In this document: piece by piece, positions 55,223-64,000 of the stretch
How positions within the stretch are numbered: position 1 is the first letter of the stretch
Layout: the number at the start of each line of letters is the position of its first letter
Source of the DNA: Cryptococcus deneoformans JEC21
Taxonomy: Eukaryota > Basidiomycota > Tremellomycetes > Tremellales > Cryptococcaceae
Direction of reading: 5' to 3'
Length of the DNA: 64,000 nt
Assembly (NCBI RefSeq): GCF_000091045.1
Contig: NC_006680.1
Span: forward strand, 855,001 to 919,000
Translations under genes and position numbers: made by a program
Notes under the pieces: model-generated
What the model saw: the letters and a program-made list of their open reading frames with translations, nothing else
Told to the model about the DNA's origin: nothing
Databases searched by the model: none

Positions 55223-58200
55223 CTATTCAGCATCACCATCTCCCCCAAACATCCCAGACAACCCCTGCCCGTCATCCTTGGCAGTCTCAAACACCTCAAA
55301 GGTCGTCTTTTCACCCTTCTTGAGCTGTTCTGCTCGGCCATGGGCACCAGCTTTGCTCAATCCGGCGGACCAACCCTTTTGACGTGCGAATGCGGCGGGG
55401 GATCGATCGAGGAGGATTTCAAGGTCAGCATCACTAGTTTTATTGTCGAAAAATAACCGTTGTTAGCGTCCATTCCAAATGAATAGCACGATTACGGCGG
55501 ATATGAGAACCATGAGGAGGGACATACCTGATGATTTGATCGTCCTTGCTCGCGACATTAATCTCTTCGCCTTCTAAATCTAACAACGCCTTGGCCATTT
55601 CCGTGACACTCTCCTTCGCCTCAGCCTTCTTGGTACTTTTTCTACCTAACAGCACCCTTCCATTCTCATCTACCACTCGACCAAATTTTCCTTGCGATAT
55701 GACAAGCGCCTCGAGCTTTCGCTTGTTACCAGCCTTGGCCAGAATTTTGCTTTCGATAGTATGGGCGGAAACGAGTCGGAAAACGAGAACAGGTTTGGTT
55801 TGACCAATACGATGAGCACGATCTTGAGCCTGCAAGTCCATTTGAGGGTCTGCAAAAATCGTGACATTAGCCCATGAGCGGGTGAATCCTGCGCAGACTT
55901 TGGATAAGATGAATACTCACTCCAGTCTTGATCAAAGAAGATGACAGTATCGGCGCTGACAAGGTTAATACCAAGACCACCGGCTCTTGTGCTTAGTAGA
56001 AAGAGCTTGCAGGCGTTTGGATCGTCTTTACCACCATTAAATTCGTCCATCTGTTCTCGACGAGACTCCTGAGGTGTTGACCCATCAATTCGACAAACCT
56101 TCCAGCCCTTGTAAACCGTAGCCCAGTCCTCCTGCAAAAAATCCTCAGCTGTGGAAAGACATAGTCAACCTTCAAGATACTTACGATAACGTCCAACATG
56201 GTAGTGAATTGACTAAACAACAGTACGCGATGACCTTTCTGGAATAAGGCATCGAGCAACCTGTTTAACAGCAGCATCTTTCCACTTGCATTGACCAAGT
56301 TATCATCGACAACTAGTTCACCCGTGGCAGGGTCGCTCGGCCAATCGAAGAGGTAAGGATGGGAAGAGATCTTTCGGAGCTGCATGACGAGATTTTGTAG
56401 GCGCATGTTGTTGACGTGCTTGGCTGCCATTCTGATCAGAAGCCGGTCAAAATGGATGTCTCTGATGTATACTCACTCGCTTGCTTCAACGCCCACTCTC
56501 TTCCCACCTCGGCAGCACTCTTTTCTTCCAGCCCGGTCGGGCCATCCTCGGGCCTTATCCTGCCCTCCTCTAAATCCCTGACATACTTGTTATCATTCTC
56601 TTCAATCTTATAGTTGACTTTCTTCTTCTTTCTCTGCCCTCTACCATCGGTCGCTTCAACTGCTGCTTCGAGCTCGGGGGTCTCCTCTTTGGGAGTATTT
56701 GAACCTGATCCACTGGAGGAAACTTTGTCGATAAGGTACTCCCGGATCTGGCCAGAGACGATAGCCTGGTAAATATCCTTTTGCATCTGAGTAAGAGGGG
56801 CGTAAAGGAGGTATTCCTTTTTGGGGGGAAGCTCTTTCTCGACGTCGACCTTGAGGCGTCGAAGCAAGAATGGTTTCAAGATGGCATGTAAAGATGCCAC
56901 GACATTAGATTTGTTGAGCAAGCCTTCAGTCGTTTGTCCCTCATTCATCTCGTCAAAATTGAACCATTGCTGGAATGAGTCTAGATCGTCAAAGATATCG
57001 GGAAGGATGAAGTTGAGAAGAGACCAAAGCTCTGCGAGATTGTTCTACATCCGCAATCAGTGACTAGCACAGGTAAGATCCAAACTGAGAGACGAACATG
57101 GAGAGGAGTACCTGTAAGGATCATTCGATTGGCACTGGTATATGACTTAAGCTCGCGAATAAGCCTAAGCTTCGGGTCAGCACCTTCGTCAGAATATACT
57201 ACGTAACACATACTTGCAATCCAGGTTCTTCAATCTATGGCCTTCGTCGACGACAATGAACTTCCACTTGATACCGCTCAAAAACTGTTTATCCTTCATA
57301 CACATCTCATACGTCGTTATAACGATAGGGAAAGTTGAAGTATTGTTACCGGCCAGATTGCTATTAGATTTACGCCCCTTAGTCTTACTTGAGCCAGCAT
57401 CAGACGCAGTAGGAGTTTGTAGACGAGTTGCGCGAAGTTCAGCGCGATGATCGGGATTACCGTGGTACATAAGGACCTTGCCTCAAGTCAGCATTGGTGA
57501 TGATAGATGGAATATGTAACATACAGGGACACTAGGTGTGAACTTTTCAAATTCCATGATCCAGTTATTCAAGACGGAAAGAGGGCAGACAATCAAGAAT
57601 GGGCCCCAAGTGCCTTTACTTCGCAAATGGGAAAGGAAGGAAATTGTTTGCAGAGTCTGTCCAGCTTGTAAGCACAATGAGTGACCGATTGAACCTTTTG
57701 ACTCACCTTGCCGAGACCCATTTCATCAGCGAGAATACCGTTGAGGCCATTCTCGTACAGACTGATCATCCACTGGACGCCTGCAAGCTGGTAATCTCTG
57801 AGTTTGGCACCAGTAACGAGTTCGGGCTGCTTGAAGGAGTATTGAACGTCTCCATCGTCTTCCTCCTCGCCATCTTGTTCAGCGTGGACACTTTGAGTCT
57901 GTTCTGAAACCTGCTCAGGTGGTCGCTCGTCAACATCCACCTGAAAGATCAAGTCAGCCTACATTACAAGCATCTGATCAAGATATTCACCTCATCCTTG
58001 TCCACTTTAGCCTTCTTCTCATCTCGTCCACCAATATTCTGCCTCTTTCTCTTGCCTCGACCTTCATCCTTGCTTTCGATCTCCGCTCGCTTAGGCTTTC
58101 TTTTATCCCCCACGCCTTCTCTCCTAATCTCCTTTGCTTCTGCCTCCTTCTTTTCCTTGTTGGCTTTCCTAATTTCTGCTCGAGCTTCGGCTTTTCGCTT

Positions 58201-58767
58201 CTCGATCTGCTGACGGGCCATACGATCGCCAATGATCTTTGCGTAGATCGTAGACTTGTCAAGTAAGAAATTCAGACGAGCAGCTCGAGCTGCAGCCTGT
58301 TGAGTGCAGTCAATGTCATCATGGACGATTGGTGTATAGAGCATTATAATACGGAGTAGTTGGAGAGTAGTTGGAGGAAATTGATATGGAATTCAACAAA
58401 GACAGAGCAAGAAGTCGCAATATAAGAGCATCGAGAGAGACAAAGGAACGTTTGGCGTTAGTTTCGAACAATCAACTCTCGAACCAAATAAACACGCTAC
58501 ACAAGTACATTGATTTGTGTCTCGTTGATGTGCACTTACCTCTGGATCATGTTGTCCTTCTTCTTTCAATTCTTCAACCACCTTTTTAGGGTCTGCTATC
58601 CCTTCCTGACCGTCAACATCCGCGCCGTCAGCAGCGGCATCGCGTTCGCTGCTAGAAACGATTTTGACCTCCTCCTTTGAGGGTGACGCGCTTCGTGTTG
58701 ACGGAGATTGGGACATTGGAGAAGTGGCGGCGGTAGAATTGGCGAGTGATGGTGTCACAGTAGACAT
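55223..58767 (-). CDS. Snf2-family chromatin remodeller, HELLS/LSH/Irc5-like
   Basis: Nuclear ATP-dependent DNA translocase. The start is [20 protein letters not shown], with an acidic and then a Lys/Arg/Glu-rich N-terminal region (coiled coil near 58000-58260). The ATPase has [20 protein letters not shown] followed by [15 protein letters not shown] (Walker A), [12 protein letters not shown] (motif II as DEGH, typical of LSH and DDM1), [71 protein letters not shown] and [15 protein letters not shown]. It ends [12 protein letters not shown] and overall spacing separate it from Snf2, Iswi and Chd types. A role in heterochromatin or DNA methylation is inferred from the family. The gene is divergent from uL14. 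Confidence 0.9.
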
Positions 58768-59167
58768 GGGTAAAATATTCACCTGTGCAGCGATCCACAG
58801 GTCGAGTTTAGAGAGAGATGGATGATCTCTTTCCTTTATTACGTAGATAAAGATGACAATTCTTGCCGCCGACGCGATTCACATCATCCTCGATGGATCG
58901 TCTTTTATTATTTTTACGCGTCGCGACAGAAATGATGATAAAAAACTGTACCTTGGGCCAGGCGTGCCTATTTTTCTAACGATGGCGGAATCACAATTTG
59001 TTCCCGCGTCTGGCAAAATAAATTCCAAAAGCGCCACTTTCACTTTGGATTTGGCAGACTGGCCAAACTCCGTGAAACTCCGGCGTCCGAAGGTCTCTGG
59101 TTGAGCAAAAGCAACGAAAACCTTGAAAGTCTTTCCTTCAACCCTCAAAACCTCCCAAACAACAAAA
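58768..59167. promoter_or_regulatory. divergent promoter between the remodeller and ribosomal uL14
   Basis: 400 bases with no recognisable gene. Toward uL14 the last about 50 bases are C/A/T-rich, as in ribosomal protein leaders. Confidence 0.4.
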
Positions 59168-60080
59168 ATGTCCATCAAGTGTGAGTAATAAATCCAGCAG
59201 GCAAACGACTATACGGCGATGGGAAGTCTTTACAACAACGCTCGACAATCGGTACTTTCGACGAGGGTAGATAAATGGGAATGAGCGGTGTGGGGAAATC
59301 GAGTAATTGGCGTAGGGTGTGAGAACATGTCGTTCATTCGCCGAGACTAGGGGTAGAATGGGGAGCATTAAACCACAAGATTATCGACCATGGCTATCCT
59401 CCATTCGATATCGATTATCCACGTATCATTATCGACACTAGACTGCCCATCGCCCGTTGTTGCGCATCCATCTCCATTGGTCAAGACTGACTTCTCATCT
59501 TTTTAGCCGCTGCCGCCGGTACCAAGTTCCGCATGTCCCTCGGTCTCCCCGTCGGTGCCGTCATGAACTGCGCTGACAACTCTGGTGCCAAGAGTGGGTT
59601 TCGTCAAATTTGGCGGTATTTGCCCAGTTGAGGAATATAGGCTGATTGATGGTTGCAGACCTTTACGTTATCTCCGTTATTGGTTTCGGTGCCCGACTTA
59701 ACCGACTCCCCGCTGCCGCTGCCGGTGACATGGTTATGGCCTCCGTCAAGAAGGGTAAGCCTGAGCTTCGTAAGAAGGGTATGTATATTTTCATTTCCCC
59801 AGAATCGACTCGTCCTAATAATTTATTTAGTCATGCCCGCTGTTATCTGCCGACAGAGGAAGCCCTGGAGGAGAAGGGATGGTATCTTCCTCTACTTTGA
59901 GGACAATGCCGGTGTAATTGTCAACGCCAAGGGTGAGATGAAGGGTTCTGCCATCAACGGACCGTAAGTCGAAGCCATGTCATTAGTGACCTTCGTTGTA
60001 CTAATGGGCATTACAGTGTCGCTAAGGAATGTGCCGACCTCTGGCCCCGTATCGCCTCCAACGCTGGTACCGTCGTCTAA
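59168..60080 (+). CDS. RPL23: 60S ribosomal protein uL14 (L23)
   Basis: Five exons (59168-59180, 59507-59593, 59659-59778, 59831-59963, 60017-60080) give 417 nt and 138 residues, the family length. Signature segments: [93 protein letters not shown], ending ASNAGTVV. It is a protein of the subunit interface near the factor-binding site. The first intron (59181-59506, 326 nt) is far longer than the others and could host a snoRNA. It splits the gene after only four codons. Confidence 0.96.
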
Positions 60081-61894
60081 GCGTATTTTAAGCGTATTTT
60101 AGATCGGGCTAGCAGGGGGTGTTTGTACGATGGCAACGAGCATGGATCGGGGCATGCACTTGGATCTCTCGCACTTATGAGTCGGCAGATGATGTTGTTA
60201 TGGGCTGTGTAATGAATACTGACGGTTTAAATTGAAGAAGGTCAATGGACGAGCTGACTATATGGGATAGAAGAGACCGGACTGCTACTCGTTTGCGACG
60301 GTGGGCTCGAACGAACAGGAGACAAAATCTTTATCTGTTTTGGGCGACTTCTAATATCTACGCGCAATTTTTCGGGCATTACTGCAGAGGAATTGCTACA
60401 CATTGCGTGAAAATAGGTCACTCATCAATGGCTTGGAACGAACAAATCCAGTATCCATAGGCGACTAAGCAGCTTGGATATCCGTAGAAGTTTATCGATT
60501 TTAGGACAGATGGAATGTGAGAATGCATTGTCTGGTTTCGTGGAATGGAACTGCAGTATGAGTTCATGAGACATGAGTCTGTTATCCATGGCACGACTAA
60601 GAACTGCCCATCACTCATATTGTTCGCCAGGATACCTGAATCTGAATTTTATTCAATGCGAACTTTGAAACCCGAACAACGAAAATCAAATATCATCTGC
60701 TTTACACTTAAGTACTCTCCATTGAAAGACTCAAAATTGCATCAGGACTTTGCAAGTTAACATATACAAGTAAGAACCCTACTAATGCATATGGACGTGT
60801 CCGTGAAATCCGATTACTAATCGTCCTTTGGATTGTAAGATTGACTGCTTTGAAAAATGCCTAAAACGAATGTCCAGTGCATCTTCAAGTATGAGCTGGG
60901 TATTGAGGATACCCCCACGATGGTGGTATCCTCTGTCGTCTGTATTTCCGAGGTTTGGCCGTCGAGTCGCGGATCTTGCCCTTCCTGATACTAACGATGT
61001 ATTCCGCTCATATACAGCTAAAGGAGCGGAATATTAGCTGGCAAGCAAGATATAGAATAGGAACAGAATTCATTACCTTGCCTCAGCAAAAGTAAGATGG
61101 CTTTGAGTTGTTTATGGGGTATAGAATATTGGAGTGTGGTAGTATCAATGGTATAAGTAACGGTAGTATGGAATGCCAAGGTGAAGAGGTGGTTGTCCAA
61201 GAAGGGTGACAGGTCGAGAAAAGGAAGGACTGGTGGCAAGAAGGAGGGGAGAAAGCTAAGAACAAGGAGCACACCGTCACAATCGTCCCCATATATATGA
61301 TATATATATATTCATAACTGAGTGGCCGGCAGGCATTGATCATCAACAAATTTCCATAAAATCGCGGAAAGCAACATTTCAAAATTAGCATGTTCTGAAG
61401 ACCGAGTAATGAAATATGACGACGCACCCTTATCTTACTTCCACTTCACCAATGTAGTCTCAGATCAAGAAGCATGTCCCAGCCCAGGCTCAGGTGGCTA
61501 TTTGTCCATCTGTCAAGATTAGCTAGCTCGTTCTCAGTTCATATATTGAAACTTCATTACCATCACTAAACATGGCGATCGGCCTGTTAGTTTCCGGTCC
61601 TCCGCTTCATTTTTATCCTCTTTTTCCTCTGCCCCTGAGCTTATTGGCATACATTTGCTAACTGTTGGGTCTGTTGGGATATTACATACTATAAAGGCAA
61701 AGAGAACAGAATTTAGTGAGGAAAACTGATATTCAAGGCTGCAGGTGTTGAATAATGTCGGTCATATGAACCAGTAATGGTATAGAGGGCCCGGGTGTAA
61801 GTTCAACTGAGTGCTTTACTTTTCCAACGTTATGGGTACACACATGAACCTCCGCTTCGCCTGATGACATATGTTGATACAAAGCCTTCTAACC
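60081..61894. other. 1.8-kb convergent intergenic region
   Basis: Between uL14 (+) and RCE1 (-), both reading toward it. Two ATG-led frames on the + strand (60245-60460 and 60545-60760, about 71 codons each) are unfamiliar and unsupported. TA-rich repeats occur at 61290-61312. No RNA gene was recognised. Confidence 0.4.
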
Positions 61895-63213
61895 TTATAA
61901 AACCTTGATGCCAAAATAGAACCCTACGATTCCCGCCAAGTACGTTCCCAAGATCACTAGCCACGATGATGCTATTAGTTGTCGGTCCAAAAATGATAAG
62001 TATAGGAAAACAACTACTGACATGCTTTCCTCTTCGGGTAACGCTTGACAGCGACAGTCGGAAGATAAATACCCATTACGTTGCAGTAGATGTGTGCGGA
62101 CAGTGGGGGCAAGACAGATCCTTTAACACAGATGTCAGAGAGGTGCCTCCACCTTTTGCATACCCTTCAAAGTAATAGGTACGAACCTGTGCGGAGGTAG
62201 AGATAAGAGGCGAACCAGCCGAAGAGAGTGGTATATGTGAGCTGGAACACTGTCATAGTCTCCTATCAGTAAAGTATCTGAAAAGGTTCTGACAGAAGAC
62301 TTACGAGTAGTCAAGATGGCCTGTAAAGCAGCTGCTCCATTCCTTCCATTCCTTTTGTACATTTCAAATCCGTGATGAGCGTGAGCTACACAGAAGGGGT
62401 CAATATCCATGGACATACCGAACACTAGAGGGCTATTTGACGTACCTATACCAAACCACATAGGGGTACCGAAGACCAAGGATTTCAAAGAAAGTCGACC
62501 TAGAAGTGACACAGCTAATATGGTAGATCTAAATACCATTTCCTCTGTCAGGGGGCCCTATGCGATTGCTCAGTAGTGTTTAGTCCTCAAGATACGCCGG
62601 TAGCTCTTACAACGATGTAATTTCTCACTTCTACCAAGCCAAATTCTCTTTTCAGAGTAGACCACAGAGTCTCTCCCTTCTTCCTCCATCCAATCACCGG
62701 CACCTCTCCACTTAAGTACATGGCATACAGAGGTCCTATCATCAATCCTGGAGTCAGTAGATAGGGCAGGGCTCGAGATGGCACAACGAAGCCTGTGGGA
62801 ACTCCCAACAAAGCCATAGTAGGGCTGATAGCTTCTTTCCAGCTATAATGACCAAGCTGCTTCACCACATAGCACACCCCGCCGACGCTCAAAAGGGTAG
62901 AACAGGCAACAGCCCTCATTCGACGTTTGATGGTAATGGGGTGGTCCCGACTCCCAAGCTCCGGACCGAGGTCATGTTCGACTCCCAGGCCATCAGCATC
63001 TGTGGCTGAAATAGGTGGCAGAGGTTCAGTCTGCGAGCGAACGGTATTAGGGAATGGAGCTTTCCGAGGGTTTGGAGTAGATGTCCCGAAGAAATGCTGC
63101 GAGATATAGAGCGAACCAACGTAGGATGTTGTGAAGAGGAAGGACAGGGCGTGGGCAGTGCTCAAGGGAAGTCCCGATGAAAGAGCTGGTGGTAACGATA
63201 GTGAAGGGTCCAT
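61895..63213 (-). CDS. RCE1: CAAX prenyl protease 2 (RCE1)
   Basis: ER-membrane endoprotease that removes the -AAX tripeptide of prenylated Ras-like proteins and mating factors. It starts MDPSLSLPPALSSGLPLSTA with hydrophobic segments LSFLFTTSYVGSLYISQHFF and LLSVGGVCYVVKQLGHY. The catalytic motif is GPLTEEMVFRSTILA (EExxxR). FGIAHAHHGFEMY supplies the FxxxH His, and SAHIYCNVMGIYLP carries the third-motif His and Asn. A last TM helix LVILGTYLAGIVGFYFGIKV ends at the stop. Introns are short with clean junctions. The upstream in-frame extension to 63531 lacks an ATG and is not used. Confidence 0.93.
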
Positions 63214-63837
63214 GTTCAAAGAACTTAGAAGATTATTGATGAGGGGAGTCAGCGAGTTGCAGAGCAAACAAAACAAAAGACAACACGACAAAACGATCGG
63301 TTCGGTTTCGCCAAGGTGTGCCTGATGATACTCGGCACGGCGGTGGCCGCCTTCATGGTGCACGCACGCATGATTGTTTGAGAATGAGGAGGACGGCGGA
63401 GGGATTGATTGCGGAATAAAATGTTCGTTGGGTACGTAAAAATAGTAGGTCTTCCATCGATCACCTGTACAAACAAATGATTCGTTAATTATTGTCCCAG
63501 CTTGAGTATTGTTATTCAGGAGATTATACATTGAGGGATAGACAGTCTTGCACTACAGTTCATTGGAATAATGTTGCTAGAAGAATATATGTGAGAACAT
63601 GAAATGCATGCATGTGAAGTGCCAACCATAACAACAATGGCTGTTGTACTAAGAAGACCTAATAGGCATGCGGCCTCCCGCCCAAGGTTGACGCGCCTAA
63701 GATATTGGTTACCCGACTGGCCGGTCCTGCTGGTTTTGTTCGTTCTTTCGTTCATTCGCGACTCCTAAATTCTCAGTCGCCATAATCATCCAGCCTTGAT
63801 CTCTATCTCTATCTATCCTAATCAAAGATACGTCATA
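63214..63837. promoter_or_regulatory. divergent promoter region between RCE1 and the last gene
   Basis: 624 bases, the last about 50 with CTATCTCT-type leader sequence before the ATG at 63838. No coding gene is supported. Minus-strand frames here lack ATG and family resemblance. Confidence 0.4.
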
Positions 63838-64000
63838 ATGTCGAATTTCTCGTCGACTCCGAACGCATCTACTCCTCCTCAATTCCAGCAACAACGAGTT
63901 CAACCTCAGCAACAAGCCGCTCCTAGCCAAAATCAGGCTGTGCCTTTTACGACATTATCAGCGTCTTCTTCAGTGCCGACACCTGTCGCTAGTGCTGTCG
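63838..64000 (+). CDS. Gln/Pro/Ser-rich protein, 5' end only
   Basis: The frame opens at ATG 63838 after a C/T-rich leader and stays open to the window edge. It encodes at least 54 residues: MSNFSSTPNASTPPQFQQQR, then a Gln- and Pro-rich stretch and Ser/Thr/Ala-rich sequence. Low-complexity N-termini like this are common in transcription or RNA regulators, but no domain is visible, so no function is assigned. Confidence 0.55.
   Translation, partial: MSNFSSTPNASTPPQFQQQRVQPQQQAAPSQNQAVPFTTLSASSSVPTPVASAV

Noticed and set aside
60245..60760. Two ATG-led 71-codon frames after uL14
   Set aside because: Short, unfamiliar and without splice or leader signals; expected by chance in 1.8 kb.
1..64000. 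CRISPR arrays, insertion sequences, tRNA and rRNA genes
   Set aside because: No spaced direct repeats, transposase-like frames, cloverleaf with TTCRANY loop or rRNA-like blocks were recognised on reading both strands; a tRNA or snoRNA model search could still find small ones.

Overview
The window is nuclear DNA of an intron-rich basidiomycete yeast, most likely Cryptococcus or a close tremellomycete. Genes are split by many short introns (mostly about 45-70 nt, GT-AG), are tightly packed on both strands, and encode typical eukaryotic machinery (condensin, 20S proteasome, 60S and mitochondrial ribosomal proteins, a LSH-type Snf2 remodeller, an OPT transporter). The genus is an inference from gene architecture and protein resemblance; no database search was run. 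There is no bacterial, viral or plasmid signature, no CRISPR array, and no tRNA or rRNA gene that I could recognise.

Layout. 0.3-8.5 kb is a small redox and transport neighbourhood: an aldo/keto reductase (+), a VMAT-like MFS carrier (-), a second aldo/keto reductase (-) and a divergent zinc alcohol dehydrogenase (+). 9-18 kb is housekeeping: NUS1 (dolichol synthesis), proteasome beta-7, a glycolipid transfer protein and condensin subunit 1. 18-30 kb holds a DHA2-type MFS carrier, the ER contact protein VAP/Scs2, COQ4, a zinc deaminase and an oligopeptide transporter. 31-43 kb has a Zn2Cys6 regulator with its zinc cluster near the C-terminus, a membrane-anchored ADAM metalloprotease, and a CUE/CCCH/DUF1771/Smr protein. 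44.7-53.9 kb is a tandem pair of paralogous C2H2 plus fungal-specific-domain transcription factors. 54-64 kb holds mitochondrial bL36, a HELLS/LSH-like remodeller, ribosomal protein uL14, the CAAX protease RCE1, and the 5' end of a Gln-rich gene.

Themes. Several genes serve membranes and protein lipidation (NUS1, GLTP, VAP, RCE1, OPT, COQ4) and several serve chromatin and transcription (condensin, LSH, three transcription factors); apart from the redox group there is no evidence that neighbours work together. The most striking non-coding signal is a purine-rich GTGGAG/GGTGGAGG motif. It clusters in at least seven intergenic places, six of them upstream of or between divergent genes. The long intergenic stretches (about 1.1-2 kb near 20-22, 29.5-31.5, 33.6-35.5, 38.5-40, 43-44.7, 48.5-49.6 and 60-62 kb) have no protein-coding gene that I can support.

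Splice junctions were inferred by reading GT-AG sites and frame by eye. Four reconstructed genes (NUS1, GLTP, uL14, the Smr protein) were summed exon by exon and gave whole codon numbers.
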